Source: Nocardioides sp. SR21 (GTDB taxonomy: Bacteria > Actinomycetota > Actinomycetes > Propionibacteriales > Nocardioidaceae). Taken from it: a DNA stretch of 64,000 bases. Position 1 is the stretch's first letter. Each line of letters starts with the position of its first letter. Made by a program: the position numbers and the translations under genes. Shown piece after piece: positions 7,183-14,773 of this stretch. The notes below the pieces were generated by a model, which made no database searches, was not told where the DNA came from, and saw only the letters and a program-made list of their open reading frames with translations. The DNA lies in NCBI RefSeq assembly GCF_022761125.1, contig NZ_JAKWJR010000009.1, forward strand, positions 62,001-126,000, in the 5' to 3' direction.

Positions 7183-8414
7183 GGCTTGCTCCTCAGCGGC
7201 ACCCACGCCGTCGCGGTGAAGGTCGGGGGCTCGATGCGACGTCGTACGTCGAGCCGGCCGCCGACCGCCTCCAGCCGCCCGCGCATGCCATCCAGACCCT
7301 GGCCGCCCGGCACCGCCTGGATGGGCTGGGTCTCCTCCGCGGCCCGTGGTGACAGGGCGTCGACGGTGTTCTCGACCTCGATCCGCAAGTCACCCTCCCA
7401 GTGCCGCTCGACCCGCACCGGCTGGTCGCGGCGGCCGTGCTTGATCGCGTTGGTGAGCATCTCCTGCAGCACGCGGAACGCCACGACCTCGAGGTCCGGG
7501 GGCAGCGGGTGCGGCGTGCCGACCTCGGTCGCGACGACCTCGTGGCCGCTGGCCCGCACCCCCTCGATCAGGCTGTCGAGGTCGGCGTGCCGGGCCGGGG
7601 CCACGGCAGCGCCGGACGTCGAGGACAGCACCTGCCGGACGTCGTCGAGCGAGGATCGCGCCGCGGTGGCGATGTTCGCCATCGTGCGCTTGAGCCCCTG
7701 GGTGTCGACCTCGTCGAGGTACTGCGCGGACTCGGCCTGCGCGAGGATCACCGCCAGTGAGTGACCGACGACGTCGTGGACGTCGCGCGCGAGCTGGGCC
7801 TGCTCCTCGCGCAGCCGCGCGATCTGCTCGGCCTGGTCCCGCTCGGCCTCGGCCGCCTGCTGCGACGCCCGCGACTGGTCGGCGCGGGTCGAGAAGCGCA
7901 GCGCGAGCCCGAGCAGCCACGGTGCCATCAGGATCGCCAGCAGCATCACGCCGATCGTCAGCCGCCAGTCGCCGCCGCGGTACGCCGCGTCTGCGAGCGT
8001 CTTGAGCCCCGCCCGGTCCACCAGCCGGAGCACGAGGTCGGAGTCGAGCCAGCGGACCACGATGATCGCGCCGAGCGGGATGGAGATCCCACTCGACCAG
8101 ACGACGAGCGTCGACCCCCAGCGGGCGCACCCGAACGCCACCACGGCGAGAGCCAGCTCGACGGTCAGCACGTAGGTGTCGCTGGCGACCTGGACCGCGG
8201 CGATCACCCAGGCGAGCGCGAGCGCCGCCGACGGCAGCGCGCGGCACAGGCCGACGGCGCCGGCCAGCGCGACGATGATCGTCGCCGACGCGGGGTCGAG
8301 CTCGACGTACCAGTTCCGCTGGACCTCGAGCAGGCCGATGACGAGCACGAAGCCGGCGGCGATGGCGTCGGGGACCCATCGGCGCCAGTCGGTCATGGGA
8401 TCAGCGTTCCACAT
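7179..8414 (-). CDS. Sensor histidine kinase (HisKA_3 type) of D-Ala operon
   Basis: A 411-aa membrane kinase, partner of the overlapping NarL-type regulator. The N-terminal 170 residues form about five to six hydrophobic helices with no obvious extracellular domain (an intramembrane-sensing layout), followed by a coiled coil (QQAAEAERDQAEQIARLREEQ). The dimerisation domain has the phospho-accepting His in ARDVHDVVGHSLAVIL. The ATPase domain carries LTNAIKHGRR and a G-box near GGQGLDGMRGRLEAVGG. The ATG at 8414 lies directly after the ligase stop and is preceded by GAGGAG inside the ligase gene; an in-frame ATG at 8396 is the alternative but has no ribosome site. Operon position suggests it senses cell-wall or antibiotic stress (inference). 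Confidence 0.92.
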   Translation of the reverse strand: MWNADPMTDWRRWVPDAIAAGFVLVIGLLEVQRNWYVELDPASATIIVALAGAVGLCRALPSAALALAWVIAAVQVASDTYVLTVELALAVVAFGCARWGSTLVVWSSGISIPLGAIIVVRWLDSDLVLRLVDRAGLKTLADAAYRGGDWRLTIGVMLLAILMAPWLLGLALRFSTRADQSRASQQAAEAERDQAEQIARLREEQAQLARDVHDVVGHSLAVILAQAESAQYLDEVDTQGLKRTMANIATAARSSLDDVRQVLSSTSGAAVAPARHADLDSLIEGVRASGHEVVATEVGTPHPLPPDLEVVAFRVLQEMLTNAIKHGRRDQPVRVERHWEGDLRIEVENTVDALSPRAAEETQPIQAVPGGQGLDGMRGRLEAVGGRLDVRRRIEPPTFTATAWVPLRSKP

Positions 8415-9353
8415 TCAGCGATGCGCTCCTCGCACGAGCTCGTCGAGGAGGTCGGCGTACGACAGCCCTGCCGCGGCGAACATCCGCGGGACCTGCGAGT
8501 GCTCGGTCATCCCCGGCGTGGTGTTGACCTCGTTGAGCACCGGCCCGTCCTCGGTCAGGAAGAAGTCGACGCGCGCGACGCCGGCGCAGCCGAGGGCGTC
8601 GTACGCCGCCAGCGCGGCGTCCTCCAGTGCCTTGGCGTCGACCTCGTCGAGCGCTGCGGGCACGCGGAAGTCGGCGTGGCCGCCGTACTTCGCGTCGAAG
8701 TCGAACAGTCCGTCGGCCACGATCTCGAGCGCCGGCGCGGCGACCAGGCCGCCGTCGGCGCAACGGAGCACGGCCACGTCGATCTCGCGACCCTCGACCA
8801 CGTCCTCCACCAGCACCCGGTCGTCGAGCGCGAGCGCCGCGTCGAGGGCCGGCCGGAGTGCCTCGGGCGTGGCCACCAGGCTGACGCCGAGGCTCGAGCC
8901 GGCCGCGACCGGTTTCACGACCACGGGACGGGTCCAGCGCAGGTGCGCGGCGGTCGCGGCGGTCACGAGGCCGCCGGGAGCGGTGGCGATGCCGATGGCC
9001 TGCGCGACCAGCTTGGTCGCCCACTTGTCCATGGCGATCGCGCCCGGCCGGATGCCGGAGCCGACGTAGGGGAGCCCGGCGAGCTCGCACAGCGCGGCCA
9101 GCGCCCCGTCCTCGCCGCGCGGGCCGTGCACGACGGGGAACACGACGTCACAACCGCGCAGCACCTGTGCTGCGCCGTCGAGCCCGATCGGCCGCAGCTC
9201 GCGGTCCCGCCAGGTGCCGTCCCGGCCGATGGTGAGGGGTACGACGTCGTACGCCGCCGCGTCGAGCCCCGCCGCGACGGACGCCGCAGAGGCGATGGAC
9301 ACGTCGTGCTCGCAGTTCTGTCCGCCGCCGATCACGGCCACCCGGGACCTCAC
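8415..9353 (-). CDS. D-alanine-D-alanine ligase family protein
   Basis: A 312-aa ATP-grasp ligase that joins D-Ala to a second D-amino acid for peptidoglycan precursors. Seen: N-terminal VIGGGQNCEHDVSIASA with the Glu that holds the first substrate, VVHGPRGEDGALAALCEL, VVKPVAAGSSLGVS (Ser-Ser), omega-loop LFDFDAKYGG with Lys-Tyr (the E. coli DdlB Tyr216 position), and ARVDFFLTEDG...NEVNTTPGM. The segment MTEHSQVPRM places Gln where D-Ala-D-Ala ligases carry Leu/Met (DdlB Leu282) and VanC-type D-Ser ligases carry Arg, so the second substrate may not be D-Ala (inference). It is short compared with mycobacterial Ddl (about 370 aa). The GTG at 9353 overlaps the racemase stop. Confidence 0.9.
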   Translation of the reverse strand: MRSRVAVIGGGQNCEHDVSIASAASVAAGLDAAAYDVVPLTIGRDGTWRDRELRPIGLDGAAQVLRGCDVVFPVVHGPRGEDGALAALCELAGLPYVGSGIRPGAIAMDKWATKLVAQAIGIATAPGGLVTAATAAHLRWTRPVVVKPVAAGSSLGVSLVATPEALRPALDAALALDDRVLVEDVVEGREIDVAVLRCADGGLVAAPALEIVADGLFDFDAKYGGHADFRVPAALDEVDAKALEDAALAAYDALGCAGVARVDFFLTEDGPVLNEVNTTPGMTEHSQVPRMFAAAGLSYADLLDELVRGAHR

Positions 9354-10489
9354 GACAGGCTCCGCAGGTGGGCGGCGCTGCGCACTCGGCGCTCGACCCG
9401 GGCGCCCAGCCCGGTCACGATCTCGTGCTCGATGGTGCCGGCGGCGGCCGCCCACTCGGCGACGGTCGGCTCTCCGGCGTCACCCGGGCCGAAGACGGTC
9501 ACCGTCTCGCCGAGGTCGACGCCACGCACGCCCAGGTCGACGACGAGCTGGTCCATGGAGACCAGGCCGACCACCGGTCGGCGTACGCCGCGCACCAGCA
9601 CCTCGGCCCGGCCGGACGCTGCCCGCGGCAGCCCGTCGGCGTACCCCACCGGCACCAGCCCGAGGTGCGTCGCGGTCGCCGTGCGGTGAGCGTGGCCGTA
9701 GCCGACCGGTGTCCCGGCCCGCACGCGGCGGACCGAGATCACCGGCGCGGTCAGCCTCATGGCGGGTCGCAGCACGGTCGACCCGGACGGGTCGATGCCG
9801 ACCAGGCCGGCGCCCACGCGGCTCATCGTGTGGTGGGTGCGCGGGTCGGTCAGGGTCGCGGCGGTGGCGGCGAGGTGCCGGTCGCGGGGCCGCAGGCCGG
9901 CCGCGCGAGCGTGCTCCAGCGCCCAGGCGAAGCGGGTGCGACCGAGCGCGTTGCAGTCGTCGCCAGGGCGGTCAGCGCAGCCGAGGTGCCCCATGACGCC
10001 GACGACGTCGACCTCGCCGCGCTGCTCGGCGCGACGGGCGGTGCGGCACAGCAGCGCCCAGCTCGACGGGTCCGCGCCGTCGCGGGCCATGCCGGCGTCG
10101 ACGTGGAGGTGCACGCGGGTGCGACCGGCTGCCGCCGCGACCGCGGCGAGATGCTGCAGGGACGGCACCGCGACCTCGACCCCGTGCGCGGTGGCCGCCG
10201 CCCAGTCGGCGTCGACGTGGTTGAGCCACGAGAGGACCGGGACACCCAGGTCGAGCAACGGCCAGGCCTCCTCCAGCGAGGTGACGCCGAGACGGGTCGC
10301 GCCGTGCGCGAGCGCCGTACGAGCGACGTCGACGGCACCGTGCCCGAAGCCGTCGGCCTTGACGACGGCCATCAGCTCACCCGTCGCGCGGCCGGCGAGC
10401 AGGCGGGTGTTGTCGGCGACCGCGCCGAGGTCGACGTCGAGGCGGGGGCCGGCTCCCGTGCGCGGCCGGGTGGCGAGCAGGGCGCTCAT
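9350..10489 (-). CDS. Alanine/serine racemase-like PLP enzyme, fold III
   Basis: A 379-aa fold-III racemase of the Alr family. PLP lysine: AVVKADGFGHG (about 40-50; Phe replaces the usual Tyr). Second catalytic Tyr: GTPVGYGHAHRT. Also present are DAGMARDG, VGYADGLPR and VSMDQLVVDLG. Two substrate-site positions differ from ordinary Alr: RVGAGLVGIDP, where RPGIALYG is usual, and GTIEHEIVTG, where GTIxYEIVT is usual, so the residue matching Geobacillus Tyr354 is His. In VanT serine racemases that position is also changed (Asn). No VanT membrane domain is present. It overlaps both neighbours by 4 nt. L-Ala versus L-Ser preference is open. Confidence 0.88.
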   Translation of the reverse strand: MSALLATRPRTGAGPRLDVDLGAVADNTRLLAGRATGELMAVVKADGFGHGAVDVARTALAHGATRLGVTSLEEAWPLLDLGVPVLSWLNHVDADWAAATAHGVEVAVPSLQHLAAVAAAAGRTRVHLHVDAGMARDGADPSSWALLCRTARRAEQRGEVDVVGVMGHLGCADRPGDDCNALGRTRFAWALEHARAAGLRPRDRHLAATAATLTDPRTHHTMSRVGAGLVGIDPSGSTVLRPAMRLTAPVISVRRVRAGTPVGYGHAHRTATATHLGLVPVGYADGLPRAASGRAEVLVRGVRRPVVGLVSMDQLVVDLGVRGVDLGETVTVFGPGDAGEPTVAEWAAAAGTIEHEIVTGLGARVERRVRSAAHLRSLS

Positions 10490-11109
10490 GCTGCGACCGC
10501 CACGTCGAGCGGGCCGTAGAGGGCGTGCTCGGCCCCGGTGACGATCGCCCAGTACCGGTCCCCGAAGCTCCAGTGCCACCACTCGGTCGGGTAGTTCACG
10601 AGGCCCTGCGCCTCCAGCACCTCGGCGAGCAGGGTGCGGTGGGCGCGGGCATCGGCCCCGATGCCGTCCGCCGCGAACCAGCAGCGTCCGTCGCTGTCCT
10701 CGGGCGTCGCGTCGATCGGCGTGCCCAGGTCGAGCTCCTCGCCACAGGCGTCGACCAGGGTGAGGTCGACGGCCGCGCCGGCCACGTGCGGTGCGACGTC
10801 GAGCGGCGACACGAACCGGCTGGTCAGCCGCTCCAGCTCGACGGCCCCGATGCCGGGGTGCAGCGCGCAGAGCTCGGCGGCGTACGTCGCGATGATCGCG
10901 CGCTGGTGCGCGACCGGCCGGTGGCCCTCGACGACGCGCAGGGCGATCCCGGCCGGGAGCAGGGCGTCGGCGGCCAGCAGCCGGTCCCCGAGAGCGGCGC
11001 GCACGAGCGCGCCGGCAGGGGAGAGGTGGGCGGGGAGCCGCACCAGCGGCTCCCCGCACTCGACCACGGGCAGCGCCCGGACCCGGGCGTCGGAGAGGAG
11101 GATCGTCAT
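10486..11109 (-). CDS. vanX: VanX-type D-alanyl-D-alanine dipeptidase (M15D)
   Basis: A 207-aa zinc D,D-dipeptidase of the VanX family, which hydrolyses free cytosolic D-Ala-D-Ala. Motifs: VVEGHRPVAHQ with the transition-state Arg (about 65-75), HVAGAAVDLTLVD with the zinc His and Asp (about 113-125), and NYPTEWWHWSFGD with catalytic Glu and third zinc ligand His (about 183-195). No signal peptide, so cytosolic as in VanX. The ATG at 11109 is seven nt after TAGCGT, giving a leaderless start. First gene of the five-gene operon; its stop overlaps the racemase start (ATGA). Having this enzyme with a ligase only makes sense if the ligase product is resistant to it or if it serves recycling. Confidence 0.9.
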   Translation of the reverse strand: MTILLSDARVRALPVVECGEPLVRLPAHLSPAGALVRAALGDRLLAADALLPAGIALRVVEGHRPVAHQRAIIATYAAELCALHPGIGAVELERLTSRFVSPLDVAPHVAGAAVDLTLVDACGEELDLGTPIDATPEDSDGRCWFAADGIGADARAHRTLLAEVLEAQGLVNYPTEWWHWSFGDRYWAIVTGAEHALYGPLDVAVAA

Positions 11110-11178
11110 GCCGTCCACGCTAGGAACGGCGACCCCTCCCGCACCTCCACCTCAGGTGCCGGGCGGCTGTCCTCAGGT
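11110..11178 (-). promoter_or_regulatory. Promoter of dipeptidase operon with two direct repeats
   Basis: On the minus strand the -10 hexamer TAGCGT (11122-11117) is followed by seven nt and the ATG at 11109. Upstream lie two exact copies of ACCTGAGG (11178-11171 and 11157-11150), 21 bp apart, centred at about -65.5 and -44.5 from the ATG. No good -35 hexamer is visible. Such spacing on one helix face is typical of tandem activator dimers; the operon's own NarL-type regulator is the likely binder (inference). Confidence 0.55.
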
Positions 11179-11179
11179 A

Positions 11180-11923
11180 TCAGACGGGGACGAGCTCCAC
11201 CGCGCCCACGGCGTACCGCGCCAGCACCGTGCGGGCCAGCTCCGGGTGCGCGCCCAGGGGCTCGGACACCGCGATGGCGCCGGCCTCGACGGCCAGCTCC
11301 GCCGCGCGGTCCGGGAGGAACCCGGGCGCCAGGAAGAGCGACGCGACCGCGATGTTACGACGGCCCTCGGCGCGGAACGCGCGCACCGCCTCGCCGGTGG
11401 CCGGCGGGGACGACGACGCGAACGCCGCGGTGACGGGCAGCTTGTGCCGCGCGGACCAGACCCGGGCCAGCCGGGCGACCGACTGGTTCGCGAGCGGGTC
11501 GCTCGAGCCGGCCGCGGCCAGGACGAGCGCGTCCAGCTCGCGGACCCGCGCGTTCTTGAGCGCCTCGCGCATCCGCACGTCGAGGATCTCGAGGAACTGC
11601 GGCTCGAGGCCGAGGATCGACGTCGCCCGGACCTTGAGGCCCGGGTGCCGCGTCTGCGCGTCGGCGACGGCCTGCGGCACGTCGACCTTCGCGTGGTAGG
11701 CGTCGGTCAGCAGCAGCGGTACGACGACGATCTCGTCGAATCCGGCCTTGACCAGCTTGTCGACGACCGTCGTGAACGACGGCTTCGACAGCTCGAGGAA
11801 CGCCTGCTCGACGCGGAGGTCCGGACGCATGCGCCGGACCTCGTCGACGAGGGCCTTGATGGTCGCGGCGGACCGGGGGTCACGGGATCCGTGAGCCAGG
11901 GCCACCAGGGCAGGAGCAGCCAT
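11180..11923 (-). CDS. sirB: Sirohydrochlorin chelatase-like protein (CbiX/SirB)
   Basis: A 247-aa two-domain chelatase that inserts Fe2+ (or Co2+) into sirohydrochlorin; here it would supply siroheme to the sulfite reductase of the same operon. The first half has ALVALAHGSRDPRS with the metal-binding His and IVVVPLLLTDAYHAKVDVP with the second His; the second half repeats the fold (DALVLAAAGSSDP, IAVASLFLAPGFLPDRA). I chose the ATG at 11923 because AAGGAGG ends 7 nt before it; the adjacent GTG at 11926 would leave only 4 nt. It closes the sulfur reduction operon. Confidence 0.9.
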   Translation of the reverse strand: MAAPALVALAHGSRDPRSAATIKALVDEVRRMRPDLRVEQAFLELSKPSFTTVVDKLVKAGFDEIVVVPLLLTDAYHAKVDVPQAVADAQTRHPGLKVRATSILGLEPQFLEILDVRMREALKNARVRELDALVLAAAGSSDPLANQSVARLARVWSARHKLPVTAAFASSSPPATGEAVRAFRAEGRRNIAVASLFLAPGFLPDRAAELAVEAGAIAVSEPLGAHPELARTVLARYAVGAVELVPV

Positions 11924-12021
11924 CACACTGCCTCCTTTGCGGTGCGTGTTCCTTCGTGGGCGGTGCCCATCTCTTGGGACAGGCCGGCCACGCTGCCGGT
12001 CTGCTCGAAGTGCCGGATCAT
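11923..12021 (-). CDS. Possible 32-aa small protein between cysH and sirB
   Basis: A short open frame begins with ATG at 12021 overlapping the cysH stop (ATGA) and ends with TGA overlapping the sirB start. It would encode 32 residues starting MIRHFEQTGSVAGLSQ, with no cysteine and no hydrophobic segment. The perfect sirB ribosome site AAGGAGG lies inside its 3' end. It may be a real small protein, or translation through it may simply keep ribosomes running from cysH to sirB. I do not recognise it. Confidence 0.35.
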   Translation of the reverse strand: MIRHFEQTGSVAGLSQEMGTAHEGTRTAKEAV

Positions 12022-12764
12022 GAGTGGATCCCGCACTCGGTCTTGTTGGTGCCGGCCCAGCGCCCGCTGCGCGGGTCCTCGCCGGGGGCCACGCGTCGCG
12101 TGCACGGCCAGCAGCCGATCGACGGGTAGCCGTCGTACACGAGCGGGTTCACCAGCACGCCGTTCTCGGCGATGTAGCGCTCGACCTGCTCGTCGCTCCA
12201 GCGGGCCAGCGGGGAGACCTTGACCTTGCCCTTCTTGGCGTCCCAGCCGATCACCGGCGCGATCACCCGGTTGTGGGTCTCGGCGCGGCGCAGGCCGGTG
12301 GCCCAGGCGTCGTACTTGTCCAGCGAGTCCGCCAGCGGCTGGACCTTGCGCAGCTTGCAGCACAGGTCCGGGTCGGTCTTGTACAGGTCCTTGCCGTACG
12401 CCGCGTCCTGCTCGGCGACGGACTGCACGGGCGTGATCGTGATCAGGTTGACCGGCATCGTCGCCTCGACCGCGTCGCGGGTGCCGATGGTCTCGACGAA
12501 GTGGTAGCCGGTGTCGAGGAAGACCACGTCGAGCCCGGGCGCGACCTTGGAGGCCAGGTCGGCCAGCACGGCGTCGCCCATCGACGACGTCACGCAGAAC
12601 CGCTCGCCGAACGTCGCGACGGCCCACTCGATGATGTGCTCGGCGGGGGCCAGCTCCAGCTCGGCGCCCCAGTGGGACACGAGCTCGCGCAGCTCCTCGG
12701 GCGAACGGCCGTCGGTCTCGATCCCGCGGTTGGCGCGGGCGGACCGGGTGGTGGCGGCGGTCAT
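12018..12764 (-). CDS. cysH: Phosphoadenylyl/adenylyl-sulfate reductase
   Basis: A 248-aa assimilatory reductase that converts APS (or PAPS) to sulfite. The [4Fe-4S] cysteines of the APS-reductase type are present: DLCCKLRKVQPL (Cys-Cys, about 142-145) and IGCWPCTRRV (CxxC, about 223-226). The catalytic Cys sits in the C-terminal TECGIHS motif. Other motifs: VTSSMGDAVLADL (substrate P-loop) and LDTGYHFVETIGTRD. The iron-sulfur pattern favours APS as substrate. The ATG at 12764 overlaps the stop of the zinc-ribbon gene; the small open frame before sirB overlaps its own stop. Genes for sulfate adenylyltransferase are not in this window. Confidence 0.93.
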   Translation of the reverse strand: MTAATTRSARANRGIETDGRSPEELRELVSHWGAELELAPAEHIIEWAVATFGERFCVTSSMGDAVLADLASKVAPGLDVVFLDTGYHFVETIGTRDAVEATMPVNLITITPVQSVAEQDAAYGKDLYKTDPDLCCKLRKVQPLADSLDKYDAWATGLRRAETHNRVIAPVIGWDAKKGKVKVSPLARWSDEQVERYIAENGVLVNPLVYDGYPSIGCWPCTRRVAPGEDPRSGRWAGTNKTECGIHS

Positions 12765-12949
12765 GAAGAACCAGCTCCTGAAGGTCGGATGAGGCCGATC
12801 AGCTTCAGACTGAAGGCGCGCAGGCAGCCGCGGCATTCCCAGCTGCCGTGCGGGGATGTGACGTCGCCGGAGTCCGAGACGACCTCGTGCGGGCGCAGGT
12901 CCTCCTCCCCGCAGTACGGGCAGTGGAAGGGGACAGCGCGCTCGCTCAT
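12761..12949 (-). CDS. Small zinc-ribbon protein of sulfite reductase operon
   Basis: A 62-aa protein with two cysteine pairs, FHCPYCGEEDL (about 9-19) and WECRGCLRAFSL (about 37-48), forming a zinc ribbon. A small protein of this type sits between the sulfite reductase and cysH genes in many actinobacteria (family knowledge), so it is a real gene although short. Its ATG overlaps the sulfite reductase stop (ATGA) and its TGA overlaps the cysH start. Function unknown; possible roles are metal or cofactor handling for the iron-sulfur enzymes on either side. Confidence 0.8.
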   Translation of the reverse strand: MSERAVPFHCPYCGEEDLRPHEVVSDSGDVTSPHGSWECRGCLRAFSLKLIGLIRPSGAGSS

Positions 12950-14682
12950 GACGCTCCGCCACCTACCAGGGCCGGCGCCAGGGTCTTGTCGCCGCGGACC
13001 AGGTCCTCGTCGGCGCGCAGCACCCAGGTGGTGAAGGACTCGCCGTCCTCGCGGTCGGCCAGGTAGTTGATCACCAGCGAGCTGACGTAGTCGTCGAGGC
13101 CGGCACTGGTGACCTTGTGGGCGCGCAGCTTGCGGCCGAAGTTGGCCTGCAGGCCCGTGGCGCCGCCGAGGTGCACCTGGAAGCCCTCGACCTGCTCGCC
13201 GTCCTGCAGGACGAGCTGGCCCTTGAGGCCGATGTCGGCGACCTGGGTCCGGGCGCAGGCGTTCGGGCAGCCGTTGACGTTGACGGTGATCGGGGAGTCC
13301 AGGTCGGGGAAGCGCTTCTCGAGCTCGGCGACCAGGGCGCGGGCGCGCTCCTTGGTGTCGACGATGGCGAGCTTGCAGAACTCGATGCCGGTGCAGGCCA
13401 TCGTGTTCCGCCGCCAGTTCGACGGCCGCGCGGACAGGCCGATGGCGTCCAGGTCGTCGAGCAGCGCGTCGACGACCGCCGGCTCGACCCCGATCAGCAC
13501 GATCTTCTGGTACGGCGTCAGCCGGGCGCCCGCCACGCCGTGCTTGTCGAGCAGGTCGGCGAGCTGCACCAGGAGCGTGCCCGAGACCCGGCCGACCGAC
13601 GGCGCGATGCCGACGTACTTCTTGCCGTCCTTCTGGTCGTGCACCCCGATGTGGTCGCGGTGACCGACCGGCGACTCCGGCGACGGGTTCGTCACCAGCT
13701 TGCGGTCGAGGTACTCGTTCTCCATGACCTCGCGGAACTTCTCCACGCCCCAGTCGGCGACGAGGAACTTGAGGCGGGCACGCGAGCGCAGCCGGCGGTA
13801 GCCGTAGTCGCGGAAGATCGAGGCGACCGCCTCCCACGCGTCCGGGACCTCGTCGAGCGGGATCCAGACGCCCATCTTCTGGGCGAGCATCGGGTTGGTC
13901 GACAGGCCGCCGCCGACCCAGAGGTCGAAGCCCGGGCCGTGCTCGGGGTGCACGGTGCCGACGAACGCGATGTCGTTGATCTCCGGCGCGACGTCGTGCG
14001 ACGGGTGGCCGGTCAGCGCGGTCTTGAACTTGCGCGGGAAGTTCGCGAAGTCCGGGTTGCCGATGTAGCGGCGCTCGATCTCGGCGAGCGCCGAGGTGCC
14101 GTCGATGATCTCGTCCACGGCGACGCCGGCGACCGGCGAGCCGAGGAACGGTCGCGGCGAGTCGCCGCACGCCTCGAGGCTGTGCAGCCCGGCCTCGTCG
14201 AGCCGCTCCCAGATGGTGGGGACGTCCTCGATCCGGATCCAGTGGTACTGGATGTTCTCGCGGTCGGTCACGTCCGCGGTGTCCCGGGCGAAGTCGACGC
14301 CGATCTGGCCGAGCGCCCGCACGGTCGCGGGGGAGAGCAGCTTGCCGTCGGAGCGGACCCGCAGCATGAAGTAGCGGTCGTCGAGCTCCTCTTCCTCGAG
14401 GATCGCGGTCTTGCCGCCGTCGATGCCGGGCTTGCGCTGCGTGTAGAGACCCATCCAGCGGAACCGGCCGCGCAGGTCGGCGGGGTCGATCGAGTCGAAG
14501 CCACGCTTGGAGTACGTGTAGAGGATCCGGTCGCGCACGTTGAGCGGGCTGTCGTCCTTCTTGGACTGCTCGTTCTTGTTCAGCGGTTCGGTGTACCCGA
14601 GCGCCCACTGGCCCTCGCCGCGCTTGGGGCGGGGGATCTCGGTGCGCTCGGCACGCTTGGCGGAGAAACGAAGGTCGGACAT
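12946..14682 (-). CDS. sir: Ferredoxin-dependent sulfite reductase
   Basis: A 578-aa siroheme/[4Fe-4S] enzyme (SirA/NirA family) reducing sulfite to sulfide with six electrons from ferredoxin. The two homologous halves are visible; the cluster and siroheme ligands are in NTMACTGIEFCKLAIVDT (about 440-457) and NVNGCPNACARTQVADIG (about 482-500). The N-terminal DRILYTYSKRGFDSIDPADL and FRWMGLYTQR segments match the ferritin-like start of actinobacterial SirA. Length is typical (550-580). Sulfite rather than nitrite is inferred from cysH and the sirohydrochlorin chelatase in the same operon. A leader peptide gene precedes it by 91 bp. Confidence 0.94.
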   Translation of the reverse strand: MSDLRFSAKRAERTEIPRPKRGEGQWALGYTEPLNKNEQSKKDDSPLNVRDRILYTYSKRGFDSIDPADLRGRFRWMGLYTQRKPGIDGGKTAILEEEELDDRYFMLRVRSDGKLLSPATVRALGQIGVDFARDTADVTDRENIQYHWIRIEDVPTIWERLDEAGLHSLEACGDSPRPFLGSPVAGVAVDEIIDGTSALAEIERRYIGNPDFANFPRKFKTALTGHPSHDVAPEINDIAFVGTVHPEHGPGFDLWVGGGLSTNPMLAQKMGVWIPLDEVPDAWEAVASIFRDYGYRRLRSRARLKFLVADWGVEKFREVMENEYLDRKLVTNPSPESPVGHRDHIGVHDQKDGKKYVGIAPSVGRVSGTLLVQLADLLDKHGVAGARLTPYQKIVLIGVEPAVVDALLDDLDAIGLSARPSNWRRNTMACTGIEFCKLAIVDTKERARALVAELEKRFPDLDSPITVNVNGCPNACARTQVADIGLKGQLVLQDGEQVEGFQVHLGGATGLQANFGRKLRAHKVTSAGLDDYVSSLVINYLADREDGESFTTWVLRADEDLVRGDKTLAPALVGGGAS

Positions 14683-14773
14683 GTGCGTCGATTCCTTGAC
14701 GAGACGGCGGGGCTCGTGACGCTCGACCGGCGACGTTGCCGGGAGGTCTACGGCCAGGAGCAGGGGCTGCTGG

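Noticed and set aside
6511..8414. Orthologues of VanR and VanS.
   Set aside because: The regulator has a LuxR-type DNA-binding domain and the kinase a HisKA_3 domain; VanRS are OmpR/HisKA. Only the role may be analogous.
8415..9353. VanA-type D-Ala-D-Lac ligase.
   Set aside because: The omega-loop keeps the Lys-Tyr of D-Ala ligases, and there is no VanH dehydrogenase gene in the operon.
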